A DNA stretch of 30,792 nucleotides from a virus, in IMG/VR virus record IMGVR_UViG_3300023110_001728, positions 1 through 30,792 of that record; one strand, written 5' to 3'. Of this stretch, positions 1 through 7,399 are shown piece by piece (the stretch's first letter is position 1; the number at the start of each line of letters is the position of its first letter). The translations under genes and the position numbers were made by a program. Below the pieces are notes generated by a model, which saw only the letters and a program-made list of their open reading frames with translations, made no database searches and was not told the origin of the DNA.

Positions 1-2
1 TA

Positions 3-731
3 CAGAAACATTCAGTACCATTTGATTGCGAGTACGCATCAGGATTGAATGAAAGAATCTTTAAACACATTAAAGATGAAGCATTAGCAGCAACATTAGA
101 AATGGGTAAACGTCGAGGTGAGGCTCCAGATATGAAAGGTACTGGAAGACGTAATGCACATATGTTAGCTATTGCTCCAAACGCAAACTCTTCTATGATT
201 GTAAATACATCTCCAAGTATTGAACCTTGGAAAGCAAATGCATTTACTTCTCGTACAAGAGTAGGTTCTCACCTAAATAAAAATCCATACCTCGAAGCCG
301 AGCTTGAAAAGATTGGAAAGAATAACGAAGAGGTTTGGTCTTCAATTATTACAAACGGTGGTAGTGTACAACATCTTGATTTTTTACATGACCACGTGAA
401 AGAAGTATTTTTAACAGCAATTGAATTAAATCAATTAGCACTTATCAGATTAGCAGGTGAAAGACAAAAGTACCTATGTCAAGGTCAATCACTAAACATC
501 TTCTTCCCTGCAGGGTGTGATAAGAAAACTTTACATCAAGTCCACTATCAAGCGTGGAAACAAGGATGTAAAGGATTATATTATTTAAGAACAGAAACAT
601 CTAACAGAGCAGAGAATGTAGCACAGAAAATTGAAAGAGAAAAGTTAGATGATATTATTAACCCAGACGCAGTAAAATTCAACAACGGTTCAGAGGAGAG
701 TCAAGATGAGTGCGTTGCTTGTCAAGGATAG
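3..731 (+). CDS. nrdA: Ribonucleoside-diphosphate reductase, large subunit, C-terminal part (partial)
   Basis: C-terminal part of the class I ribonucleotide reductase alpha subunit, which reduces NDPs to dNDPs for phage DNA synthesis. The reading frame is open to the left edge, so the 5' end lies outside the window; the first TTG (45) is not the start. Recognisable are the barrel segment around APNANSSMIVNTSPSIEP, the GERQKYLCQGQSLN region, the tyrosine pair in KGLYYLRTE, and a terminal ECVACQG tail whose CxxC is the usual shuttle that passes electrons from glutaredoxin or thioredoxin to the active site. nrdB follows directly with possible overlap, as expected for an nrdAB unit. Identification is firm. 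Confidence 0.95.
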   Translation, partial: QKHSVPFDCEYASGLNERIFKHIKDEALAATLEMGKRRGEAPDMKGTGRRNAHMLAIAPNANSSMIVNTSPSIEPWKANAFTSRTRVGSHLNKNPYLEAELEKIGKNNEEVWSSIITNGGSVQHLDFLHDHVKEVFLTAIELNQLALIRLAGERQKYLCQGQSLNIFFPAGCDKKTLHQVHYQAWKQGCKGLYYLRTETSNRAENVAQKIEREKLDDIINPDAVKFNNGSEESQDECVACQG

Positions 732-735
732 AAAA

Positions 736-1941
736 ATGGATATAACAATTTATACTAAATCAAACTGCCCTTTTTGCGAAAAGGCAAAAGCTTGGTTTAC
801 TCAACATGGTATGAGCTATACTCAAATCATCTTAGATGATGAAGAACAAAGATTAGCTTTTTATCAAAAATTCTCAAATGGTAAAACTGTAAACTCAGTA
901 CCACAAATTTTTATTGATGATAAACATATTGGAACTTACAACGACCTTATGGAAGTAAGTGATACACTGATTAAGAAGCAAGGTGGATTATTAGAATTCT
1001 CTGAAACATATAAGCCATTCCATTATCCTTGGGCAGTCCAAATTACAACAAGACACGAAAAAGCACATTGGATTGAAGATGAACTTGACTTGTCTGAAGA
1101 TGTATCTGATTGGAAAGGTGGTAAGATTACACCTACTGAAAAAGAATATATTACAAACATCTTAAGATTGTTTACTCAATCTGATGTTGCAGTTGGTCAA
1201 AACTATTATGACCAATTTATTCCTAAGTTTAAGAATAACGAAGTACGTAATATGTTAGGTTCCTTTGCAGCTCGTGAAGGTATTCACCAACGTGCTTATG
1301 CTTTATTAAATGAAACACTAGGTTTACCAGACAGTGAATATCACGCATTCCTAGAGTATTCTGAAATGGCTGACAAAATTGAGTACATGAGAAAAGCAGA
1401 TGTTAATACATTAAGAGGTCTTGGTTTATCTCTTGCTAAATCTGTATTCAACGAGGGAGTTGCTCTATTCGCATCTTTCGTAATGCTGTTGAATTTCCAA
1501 AGATTTGGAAAGATGAAAGGTATGGGTAAAGTTGTAGAGTGGAGTATTCGTGATGAAAGTATTCATGTTGAAGGTAACTCAAAACTATTCAAAACATTTT
1601 GTAAAGAACACAGTCGTGTAGTTGATGATTCGTTTAAGAAAGAAATCTATGAGATGTCAAAAGATATCGTTGACCTTGAAGATAAGTTTATTGATTTAGC
1701 TTATGAAATGGGAGAAATCGATGGTCTCCAGAAATCTGAAGTAAAAGAATATATAAGATATATTACAGACAGAAGGCTGCTTCAACTTGGTATGAAGACT
1801 AACTTTAAGGTAAAGGATAATCCTCTTCCTTGGTTAGAATGGGTATTGAATGGTGCTGACCATACAAACTTCTTTGAAAATCGTGTAACTGAATATGAAG
1901 TTGCTGGATTACAAGGGAACTGGGACGAAGCTTACGCCTAA
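736..1941 (+). CDS. nrdB: Glutaredoxin-NrdB fusion: ribonucleotide reductase radical subunit with N-terminal glutaredoxin
   Basis: A fusion of two activities in about 401 residues. Residues 1-80 are a glutaredoxin (CPFC at 11-14, SVPQIFIDD with the cis-proline, then GTYNDL). Residues 95-401 are the class I RNR beta subunit. All di-iron ligands are visible: D150, E181 and H184 with the radical tyrosine Y188 (EGIHQRAY), E240, E274 and H277 (RDESIH). The C-terminus ends in a tyrosine-containing tail that should dock on NrdA. I chose ATG 736 because the glutaredoxin fold begins there and an AAGGAT element precedes it; ATG 706, in frame, has GAGGAG upstream but would overlap nrdA by 26 bases. The fusion presumably delivers the reductant directly to NrdA. 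Confidence 0.93.
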   Translation: MDITIYTKSNCPFCEKAKAWFTQHGMSYTQIILDDEEQRLAFYQKFSNGKTVNSVPQIFIDDKHIGTYNDLMEVSDTLIKKQGGLLEFSETYKPFHYPWAVQITTRHEKAHWIEDELDLSEDVSDWKGGKITPTEKEYITNILRLFTQSDVAVGQNYYDQFIPKFKNNEVRNMLGSFAAREGIHQRAYALLNETLGLPDSEYHAFLEYSEMADKIEYMRKADVNTLRGLGLSLAKSVFNEGVALFASFVMLLNFQRFGKMKGMGKVVEWSIRDESIHVEGNSKLFKTFCKEHSRVVDDSFKKEIYEMSKDIVDLEDKFIDLAYEMGEIDGLQKSEVKEYIRYITDRRLLQLGMKTNFKVKDNPLPWLEWVLNGADHTNFFENRVTEYEVAGLQGNWDEAYA

Positions 1942-1952
1942 AAAGGTGAGCG

Positions 1953-3152
1953 ATGATTGAAAAAGCATATTTTCAGAATGTTATTGATACATTAAAAGAC
2001 GAAGGAAAATATAGAGTCTTTAACGACATAGTGCGTGAAAGAGGCAACTTTCCTAAGGCAACCTGGTATTCTAAATATTCTCCAAAAACAATAGTTAACT
2101 GGTGTTCCAACGATTACTTGTGCATGGGTCAAAACAAATATGTTATTGATGCTATGCAAACCGCGCTCGACAAGACAGGTTCGGGAAGTGGTGGTACAAG
2201 AAATATTGGTGGAACATCTCACTATCACGTTACTCTCGAAAGAACACTAGCAAAACTCCATAAAAAAGAAAAAGGATTATTGTTCACATCAGCTTATGTT
2301 GCTAATGAATGGACGATGATTGCACTATCACGAATCATTCCAAATATTTGTTTCGTATCAGATAATAAAAATCACGCATCATTGATTATGGGTATTAAAC
2401 ATAGTCGTGCTGAAAAAATTATCTGGGAACATAATAACATGGACGAATTAGAGTTGGCATTACAGACAGCTCAAATGAGCAATCAAGTTCCTTGTATTGT
2501 TTTTGAATCAGTGTATAGTATGGACGGAGATGTTGCACCAATCAAAGAAATATGTGACCTTGCAGATAAGTATAATGCAATTACATATATTGATGAAGTT
2601 CATGCAGTAGGACTTTATGGTGACACAGGTGCTGGATATTGTGAAAAATTAGGTCTATCTGATAGAGTCGATATCATAAATGGCACTCTAGGCAAGGCTT
2701 TTGGTGGCCATGGTGGTTATATTGTTGGAGAAGATATTGTCTTAGATGCCATTAGAAGTGTCGCCAGTGGATTTATATTCACCACATCGTTAAGTCCTGT
2801 TATGTGTGCAGGTGCTATTGCTTCAATAAGATGGTTAAAAGAACACAACGAACTTAGAGAACAACATCAAGAACGAGCTCAAACGCTACGTGAACTTTTT
2901 ATAGATAATAATATAGAGGTGCATGAAGCATCTACAACGCATATTCTTCCAGTGATGGTAAGAGATGCAAAAAGAACTAAAGCAATGTCAGATAGGTTAT
3001 TAAACGAGTATGGAATTTATATTCAACCAATTAATTATCCAACAGTCGATGTTGGTACTGAACGACTTAGAATTACACCAACACCATTACACACCAATGG
3101 TATGATGGAAGACCTCGTATCTGCATTGAAGGAGACGTTTAAAGAATTATGA
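1953..3152 (+). CDS. hemA: 5-aminolevulinate synthase (Shemin pathway)
   Basis: PLP enzyme condensing glycine with succinyl-CoA to 5-aminolevulinate, the first step of heme and other tetrapyrroles. At 399 residues it matches full-length alphaproteobacterial ALAS almost end to end. Visible motifs: [10 protein letters not shown] (51-60), [17 protein letters not shown] (76-92), [36 protein letters not shown] with the PLP-binding D214, and [10 protein letters not shown] with Schiff-base lysine K248, the same number I recall for the Rhodobacter enzyme. The [19 protein letters not shown] region near the C-terminus is typical of ALAS rather than of KBL or BioF relatives. The gene starts 11 bases after nrdB with GGTGAG upstream, and its stop overlaps the next start. 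No key residue is missing, so an active enzyme is expected. Confidence 0.94.
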   Translation: MIEKAYFQNVIDTLKDEGKYRVFNDIVRERGNFPKATWYSKYSPKTIVNWCSNDYLCMGQNKYVIDAMQTALDKTGSGSGGTRNIGGTSHYHVTLERTLAKLHKKEKGLLFTSAYVANEWTMIALSRIIPNICFVSDNKNHASLIMGIKHSRAEKIIWEHNNMDELELALQTAQMSNQVPCIVFESVYSMDGDVAPIKEICDLADKYNAITYIDEVHAVGLYGDTGAGYCEKLGLSDRVDIINGTLGKAFGGHGGYIVGEDIVLDAIRSVASGFIFTTSLSPVMCAGAIASIRWLKEHNELREQHQERAQTLRELFIDNNIEVHEASTTHILPVMVRDAKRTKAMSDRLLNEYGIYIQPINYPTVDVGTERLRITPTPLHTNGMMEDLVSALKETFKEL

Positions 3153-4027
3153 AATGGTTAACACTATTTACATCACTAACGCTAGCATCAACTGCAGCGT
3201 ATTTTAGCATCATAGGATTGATGACTATTTTCAGTGGTGCAGCGTTGAGCATTTTAGTTATGGCTTCAGTATTAGAATTTGGAAAAATTGTGAGTGCTGC
3301 TTGGCTACACTACGAATGGGAACGTATTAATAATTTAGTACGTGCATATTTCACGACAGCAGTCGTGGTATTGATGTTAATAACTTCAATGGGTATTTTT
3401 GGATTCCTTTCCAAGGCTCATATTGATAGTTCAATTACATCAGACAGTTATTCACTTGAAGCAAGCATAGTGGATAAAAGATTAGAAGGTAAACAACTTC
3501 AACTAGACAACTTAACTGGTCGTTTAGAAAACTTGGATTATGTACTACAAACAAGTAGACCAGAAGATAGAAATTACGTTAACAGAGTACAAACAGAAGA
3601 ACGTAATGAAATCAATTTAGATATTGATAACTTAGTCGCCGACATCGTAGAATTGAATGAACAAAAAATGCCTATTCAAAAACTTCAACTTGAACAAGAA
3701 GCTGAATTAGGTCCAGTAAAATATATTGCAGATATGATTTACGGAGAAGATGCGGAGTCGTTCTACGACAATGCAGTCCGTTGGGTAATACTCACAATCA
3801 TATTTGTATTTGACCCTCTTGCAATTATGTTGTTGATTGTATCAACCGCAGCGTTCAAGAGAGATAGAGAGCAAATGAATCCACTCGTAGATGAAGAACA
3901 AATTCATAGAATGGATAAAAAGAAACAGTCAGATGAAATTGACTGGGACCGTGCTCCAAAGAAAACACCATCTAAGTCTCAAGACTCAGGTGGATTAAGT
4001 ACAACATTAAATAGAAGACCAATATAA
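3149..4027 (+). CDS. Membrane protein with central coiled coil, unknown function
   Basis: 292 residues. Three hydrophobic segments near the N-terminus (about 4-24, 28-48, 66-88) are followed by a charged, heptad-rich stretch (about 104-190) that should form a coiled coil, then a fourth membrane segment (about 211-235) and a hydrophilic Lys/Asp-rich tail. With four spans, both ends and the coil's position relative to the membrane suggest an inner-membrane protein with a large extra-membrane helical hairpin. The start overlaps the aminolevulinate synthase stop (ATGA), implying coupled translation. I recognise no catalytic motif. Similar architecture is seen in marine T4-like phage membrane proteins of unknown role; that link is from memory. 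Confidence 0.85.
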   Translation: MKWLTLFTSLTLASTAAYFSIIGLMTIFSGAALSILVMASVLEFGKIVSAAWLHYEWERINNLVRAYFTTAVVVLMLITSMGIFGFLSKAHIDSSITSDSYSLEASIVDKRLEGKQLQLDNLTGRLENLDYVLQTSRPEDRNYVNRVQTEERNEINLDIDNLVADIVELNEQKMPIQKLQLEQEAELGPVKYIADMIYGEDAESFYDNAVRWVILTIIFVFDPLAIMLLIVSTAAFKRDREQMNPLVDEEQIHRMDKKKQSDEIDWDRAPKKTPSKSQDSGGLSTTLNRRPI

Positions 4028-4028
4028 T

Positions 4029-4445
4029 ATGAATATAAAAAGAAGTCTATGGTTCGTCGCAGGACTAATATTACTAGGAATCGCATACATAGGGGTAGTT
4101 ATGCCAGGTATTCCTTTCTCAATCCCCGCAGTATTTGCTGCTTATTGCTTTGCAAGAAGTTCAGATAGAATGCACAAGTGGTTATACAACCATAAAATCT
4201 TTGGACCATTTTTAACAAACTGGGAAACAAAGAAAGTATTTCCATTAAAAGCAAAATATGGAATGTTAGGATTTATGGCAATTGCTTTAATCTTAATGAT
4301 TGTCACAACAGGTAATTGGAAAGCAGTTATGTATTCTGGTACCTTTATGGCACTCGGTGCATGGTGGGGTTGGCAATATCCTTCTAGTCCAGAAGAGTAC
4401 GACCAACGTGTGAAAGAAGGAAAGAAAATAGGTCTATTCAAGTAA
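4029..4445 (+). CDS. YbaN-like inner membrane protein (DUF454 family)
   Basis: 138 residues with the hallmark pattern of the DUF454/YbaN family: an N-terminal span followed by GVVMPGIPFSIPAVFAAYCF, then CFARSSDRMHKWLYNH and KIFGPFLTNWE, then KAKYGMLGF and two more spans. The family is bacterial, small and integral to the inner membrane, with no settled function. It begins one base after the preceding membrane protein ends, so the two are probably co-translated, and both follow the aminolevulinate synthase gene. The family match rests on motif recognition. A role linked to tetrapyrroles is only a guess from position. Confidence 0.82.
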   Translation: MNIKRSLWFVAGLILLGIAYIGVVMPGIPFSIPAVFAAYCFARSSDRMHKWLYNHKIFGPFLTNWETKKVFPLKAKYGMLGFMAIALILMIVTTGNWKAVMYSGTFMALGAWWGWQYPSSPEEYDQRVKEGKKIGLFK

Positions 4446-4455
4446 GGAGAATAGT

Positions 4456-4677
4456 ATGTCGGAAAATTTTAGAGAACCAGATAAGCTTCCTAAGATGACA
4501 CCGCACCAGTTTTATCAAGCATTACATAGAATGCATTATGCACATAAAATTGCTGATGAATTGGAAACTTTAGACCAGATTGATGCAATAGTCGATATGA
4601 TGGAAGGAGAATATCCAGAAGCAGACTATATCATACAAAAAATCTTAAGGAGATTATATAATGACAGACATTTTTGA
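4456..4677 (+). CDS. Small hypothetical protein
   Basis: 73 residues, soluble and helical by composition, with a TPHQFYQALHRMHYAH segment and acidic middle (DQIDAIVDMMEGEYPEAD). AAGGAGAATAGT upstream gives a good ribosome binding site. It overlaps the next gene by 17 bases. I do not recognise a family. Position in a tight same-strand run and codon use like its neighbours support a real gene. Confidence 0.75.
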   Translation: MSENFREPDKLPKMTPHQFYQALHRMHYAHKIADELETLDQIDAIVDMMEGEYPEADYIIQKILRRLYNDRHF

Positions 4678-4849
4678 GAGTCCTGATAGAGGAAAAACAG
4701 TATATAGAAGACCATTTGGTGCGCCATATACTGAGAGAGTTTTAGTTGAAACTAAAAGACCATACAACAATGGAGTTGAAAAGGAGAGTTCTAACGAATT
4801 CGAGTCGGCTCGTAACCAGAGCAAAACTTGGAGCATGGAACAAGATTAA
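4661..4849 (+). CDS. Small hypothetical protein
   Basis: 62 residues, rich in Arg, Glu and Asn, no membrane segment. The start ATG lies inside the end of the preceding gene and has AAGGAG about 10 bases upstream, which supports this start. The N-terminal part (RGKTVYRRPFGAPYTERVLV) looks ordered and the C-terminal half looks disordered. No family recognised. Confidence 0.7.
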   Translation: MTDIFESPDRGKTVYRRPFGAPYTERVLVETKRPYNNGVEKESSNEFESARNQSKTWSMEQD

Positions 4850-4852
4850 TAC

Positions 4853-4960
4853 TTGAGAGTAATAGAATATCAAAGAAAAAGCTTTGCAAGAGATTTTGTA
4901 TTTGTATGTTCGATAGGATTTAATATAGGATTAGTTTTAGGTATTTTGATTTTTATATAA
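4853..4960 (+). CDS. Possible tiny membrane protein (TTG start)
   Basis: Candidate 35-residue protein in the same frame as, and two codons after, the previous stop. It has a basic N-terminus (RVIEYQRKSFARD) followed by a 20-residue hydrophobic helix (VFVCSIGFNIGLVLGILIFI). Only TTG is available as start and there is no clear ribosome binding site. It fills an otherwise empty 126-base gap, and other tiny membrane proteins occur in this genome, but it could be non-coding. Confidence 0.4.
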   Translation: MRVIEYQRKSFARDFVFVCSIGFNIGLVLGILIFI

Positions 4961-4975
4961 GTGGAGTGATTTATT

Positions 4976-5323
4976 ATGGCAGATAAGTTCGTGAAAGTGG
5001 AATTAATATCGTCGTTTAGACAAACATACGTAATTCCGTATGAAGCATTACAGGAAATGAATACGAAAGTTCAGTTGACTGATGAGCTCGCATTACAGTG
5101 GGCAGAAGAAAGTGTTATGTGTGAGGAAATAAAAGAACTCGCACAACAATGGATTGGTGAAAATGTATTTGATAAAAGTATAATCAATACTGAACAAGCA
5201 ATCAAACAGTTTCGAAAACAAAACCCAGATTATTCAAAAGAAATGAGTGACGCTCAAGTCGTTGATTGGATTAATGACTGGGAAGACCCAATTGCTAAAG
5301 GGAAGAAGAAAGCAGATGAGTAA
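4976..5323 (+). CDS. Hypothetical protein
   Basis: 115 residues, soluble, with alternating beta-like N-terminus (FVKVELISSFRQTYVIPYEAL) and a helical remainder; the Lys-rich tail KGKKKADE is probably flexible. GTGGAGTG upstream acts as ribosome binding site and the start context is ATTATGG, as for many genes here. The stop overlaps the next gene's ATG. No family recognised with confidence. Confidence 0.75.
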   Translation: MADKFVKVELISSFRQTYVIPYEALQEMNTKVQLTDELALQWAEESVMCEEIKELAQQWIGENVFDKSIINTEQAIKQFRKQNPDYSKEMSDAQVVDWINDWEDPIAKGKKKADE

Positions 5324-5567
5324 GTGGCATGGTGGAAAAGGTAGTAAACCTCGTCCTATAAAAGACATGAAAAAATTTGATTCTGAATGGGACAGGATTT
5401 TTAATAAAGAGAAAAAAGATTTGAATTACGAATCTGACAATCCTTTAGAAAGACCTTTTGAACCTTCACCACCTTCAGCTGTTGATGATGCAGCAGACGT
5501 TATGAGTAAGTATGCTCACCCAGCTTACACAAGATATCCTCATTTAAAGAAAATAATTAAAGAATGA
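5316..5567 (+). CDS. Conserved small T4-like phage protein (SKWHGGKGSKPR type)
   Basis: 83 residues. The start at ATG 5316 is chosen because MSKWHGGKGSKPRPI is the N-terminus I recall from small proteins of marine T4-like phages located near glutaredoxin/RNR genes; upstream in-frame starts would only extend into the preceding gene. The C-terminus is Pro-rich, then YAHPAYTRYPHL. The preceding stop overlaps this start and the next gene's ATG overlaps this stop. Function unknown. Confidence 0.78.
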   Translation: MSKWHGGKGSKPRPIKDMKKFDSEWDRIFNKEKKDLNYESDNPLERPFEPSPPSAVDDAADVMSKYAHPAYTRYPHLKKIIKE

Positions 5568-5818
5568 TAACAATTTATGGAACCGCATCTTGCGGTGCTT
5601 GCATTAATGCAATTAATTTATGTCGAAAAAATAACCTTACATTCAGGTATAAAGACGTAAGTTTCAGACAGCATTATATAGAATGCGAACAACTCGGTGT
5701 TGATATGACAAAAATACCACACATAACAGTTGACAAACACTACATAGGATGTTATAATAGTCTGAAAGAATATATTTGGGAACAAAATGCTAAAAGACAA
5801 GATAATAGAATGGTTTAA
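5564..5818 (+). CDS. nrdC: Glutaredoxin
   Basis: 84-residue glutaredoxin, electron donor for ribonucleotide reductase. Active site C10-G-A-C13 after the ITIYGTAS strand, cis-proline region KIPHITVD, and the glutathione-site segment GCYNSLKEY. The CGAC active site is unusual beside the common CPYC. This is the second glutaredoxin in the window, besides the domain fused to NrdB. The gene starts by ATGA overlap. A perfect sigma70-type promoter lies inside its coding sequence (5730-5758), encoding the conserved VDKHYIGCYNS part. The gene symbol follows T4 usage and is an inference. Confidence 0.88.
   Translation: MITIYGTASCGACINAINLCRKNNLTFRYKDVSFRQHYIECEQLGVDMTKIPHITVDKHYIGCYNSLKEYIWEQNAKRQDNRMV
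5730..5758 (+). promoter_or_regulatory. Strong sigma70-type promoter inside the glutaredoxin gene
   Basis: TTGACA at 5730-5735 and TATAAT at 5753-5758 with a 17-base spacer, preceded by AACAG as in nine other promoters of this window. It would transcribe the small membrane protein at 5787 and the genes after it. Confidence 0.8.
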
Positions 5819-5927
5819 TATTTGTAAGATTCATTGGAAAGAAATCTTTGCACTGAGCTTTGCATTACATTTCGTTATCGACATCTTTGTATTTTGGTTA
5901 GGATTTATTATTGGGAGAATGACATAA
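5787..5927 (+). CDS. Small membrane protein, 46 residues
   Basis: Begins inside the end of the glutaredoxin gene in another frame and ends by overlapping the next ATG (TAATG). The protein has an amphipathic basic N-terminus (MLKDKIIEWFNICKIHWKE) and one hydrophobic helix (IFALSFALHFVIDIFVFWLG). It lies about 22 bases after the predicted transcription start of the internal promoter at 5730. Tiny inner membrane proteins of this form are common in marine T4-like phages (recollection). Function unknown. Confidence 0.7.
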   Translation: MLKDKIIEWFNICKIHWKEIFALSFALHFVIDIFVFWLGFIIGRMT

Positions 5928-6214
5928 TGGCAAAATGGCCTAAAAGAACACCATGGCACGATGGTGAGAGAATAGAATGGAACTTGGATAATGGATACAT
6001 CATTTCGGCTGTAAAATTTACGGGTTCTTATGGATATAAAGAAAATAAGTGGGAACTTGCTATTATAGATAAAGATTTAAAAACATTCGTAGACCCACCT
6101 GCGGATAGAATGGAAAATATATTAGATGACTATCATAAAGCCGATGAAGGCATTTATGGTTATCTAAACGACCCTGATGTGGACAGGATTGTAGAAATGG
6201 TAAAGAGGTTATAA
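5927..6214 (+). CDS. Hypothetical protein
   Basis: 95 residues. The start at ATG 5927 (MAKWPKRTPWHDGERIEW) is chosen over an upstream in-frame possibility because GGGAGAATGACATA just upstream contains a ribosome binding site and the TAATG overlap with the membrane protein gene is typical here. Tryptophan-rich N-terminus, mixed alpha/beta composition, no membrane segment. No family recognised. Confidence 0.75.
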   Translation: MAKWPKRTPWHDGERIEWNLDNGYIISAVKFTGSYGYKENKWELAIIDKDLKTFVDPPADRMENILDDYHKADEGIYGYLNDPDVDRIVEMVKRL

Positions 6215-6429
6215 TGCCAGTAAAGATAGGAAAATCAGTAAGGAAAGTTGTAAGAGGAGCGAGTAGACCAAGTTTCGAATATACACATGAATATATAAAA
6301 ACAAAATCAAACGGTGAATTGATTGATATGTACAATGCTTCAGGAACAATCCCTAAGAAAAAACAAAAAATTAAAAACGAATTAGTGAGACGAAATAAAG
6401 TTGGAAAAGCAAGAGTCGTATTTAGATAA
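6214..6429 (+). CDS. Small basic hypothetical protein
   Basis: 71 residues, strongly basic, ending in a Lys/Arg-rich helix (KKKQKIKNELVRRNKVGKAR). The start overlaps the previous stop (TAATG) and AAGAGG lies just upstream. The segment THEYIKTKSNGELIDMYNASG is similar to small proteins I recall from marine T4-like phages, where the function is not known. A nucleic acid binding role is possible from the charge only. Confidence 0.75.
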   Translation: MPVKIGKSVRKVVRGASRPSFEYTHEYIKTKSNGELIDMYNASGTIPKKKQKIKNELVRRNKVGKARVVFR

Positions 6430-6607
6430 GTTAGCGTATAAAGCAACTATACTTCTTCTTTGGAGTGGTGTTATATTGTGGACAGTGTTAATTGGTTCAG
6501 CTGTATATTCGTTGTTTGAAGATGATAAAAAAATAATTGGATACACCTATCACGGTCTTCCAATTTATGAAAGTGATATAGAGGAGAAAGATGGCGACGA
6601 AAAGTAA
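6401..6607 (+). CDS. Small membrane protein (TTG start)
   Basis: 68 residues if translation begins at TTG 6401, inside the end of the previous gene. One hydrophobic segment (about 14-38, ATILLLWSGVILWTVLIGSA), then a short domain containing GYTYHGLPIYESD and an acidic tail. There is no ATG near the N-terminus and no clear ribosome binding site for TTG, so the exact start is uncertain; coupled translation from the upstream gene is likely. Function unknown. Confidence 0.6.
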   Translation: MEKQESYLDKLAYKATILLLWSGVILWTVLIGSAVYSLFEDDKKIIGYTYHGLPIYESDIEEKDGDEK

Positions 6608-6734
6608 AGCTTACGCGAGTACCCACAATGGTATTAAAAAAGGCACATCTATTGGAAAGAATCCAAAGAGTCGTGCTACAATGAACAAGTCTAAAAAACG
6701 GTCATTTAAGAAATATCGTGGTCAAGGAAAATAA
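6591..6734 (+). CDS. Small basic conserved phage protein, 47 residues
   Basis: Very basic (about one third Lys/Arg), with STHNGIKKGTSIGKNPKSRA and ending SFKKYRGQGK. It has the best ribosome binding site of the region (GAGGAGAAAG directly upstream of ATG). I recall near-identical small proteins, with the same pattern KKGTSIGxxPKSR...YRGQG, in many marine T4-like phages. Function unknown; RNA or DNA binding is a guess from composition. Confidence 0.8.
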   Translation: MATKSKAYASTHNGIKKGTSIGKNPKSRATMNKSKKRSFKKYRGQGK

Positions 6735-7311
6735 ACAAGCAATCATATTAGGAAACGGAGAATCTCGTTTAGGATACAACTACAGAGAAAAGTTTCCAAA
6801 TGCGACTGTGTTCGGTTGTAATGGAGCGTATAGAGAATCTCCAGATTTTTTAATATGTACAGATGTTTATATGCAACATCTGATTTATAAAACCGGATAT
6901 TGCAAAGACAACCTTTGTTACTTTTCTGAATGGGAAACTCTTCCCGGTGATGAAGGTTATAACTTAGCAAAACAATTAGGTAAACCTGTTATTTCAAATG
7001 ATAGAGATAATAGAATGAGTTGTGTTGTTAACGGTACAGAAAATTTCACGTATGTAACTTGGACTGAAGAAGAAGATTCAGTACAAAAATTACTTGAAAT
7101 TCCAATCAGCTCTGGTTCAAGAGCATTATTATTAGCATGTGAATTAGGATTTAATGAAATCCATTTACTTGGATTCGATGGTATAGGAGCTCAGAATGTT
7201 TATCAACAAACTGAGGGATATGAAAATTCTACACCAAGAGAAATCTGGGTAAAAGAAAGAAATGATATTAAGCAATTCTATAAGAGTAAAATAAAATTTT
7301 ATGATTTATAA
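6718..7311 (+). CDS. Rossmann-type glycosyltransferase-like protein (DUF115/GT42-like)
   Basis: 197 residues with GTG start at 6718, overlapping the preceding gene by 17 bases. The layout resembles DUF115 and GT42 sialyltransferase-like proteins: IILGNGESR at the N-terminus (nucleotide-sugar loop), FGCNGAYRESPDFLICTD after the second strand, then SSGSRALLLACELGFNEIHLLGFDG, the pattern in which a G-[FI]-D motif closes the active site. It would act on a surface glycan or other sugar acceptor. The fold assignment is from motif recognition and the substrate is unknown. Four other surface- or sugar-modification genes follow in this window. Confidence 0.65.
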   Translation: MVKENKQAIILGNGESRLGYNYREKFPNATVFGCNGAYRESPDFLICTDVYMQHLIYKTGYCKDNLCYFSEWETLPGDEGYNLAKQLGKPVISNDRDNRMSCVVNGTENFTYVTWTEEEDSVQKLLEIPISSGSRALLLACELGFNEIHLLGFDGIGAQNVYQQTEGYENSTPREIWVKERNDIKQFYKSKIKFYDL

Positions 7312-7390
7312 TCGATTAGCTTCAGCAGCTTATGGTGAAGGAAGAAGATATTTTAAATGGTGGGTACGTGTATGGTGTAAACGAAGATAA
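7301..7390 (+). CDS. Possible 29-residue basic peptide
   Basis: ATG inside the end of the preceding gene, reading MIYNRLASAAYGEGRRYFK and then an aromatic, basic tail WWVRVWCKRR. Ribosome binding site weak. It fills the gap before iscU exactly, and the composition (Trp, Arg) is not what random AT-rich sequence gives, so I think it may be real. Confidence 0.4.
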   Translation: MIYNRLASAAYGEGRRYFKWWVRVWCKRR

Positions 7391-7393
7391 ATA
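7386..7393 (+). promoter_or_regulatory. Possible weak late-type promoter upstream of iscU
   Basis: GATAAATA, one mismatch from the T4 late promoter TATAAATA. It sits 6 bases before the iscU ATG, which has no visible ribosome binding site. Low certainty in so AT-rich a sequence. Confidence 0.25.
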
Positions 7394-7399
7394 CTATCC

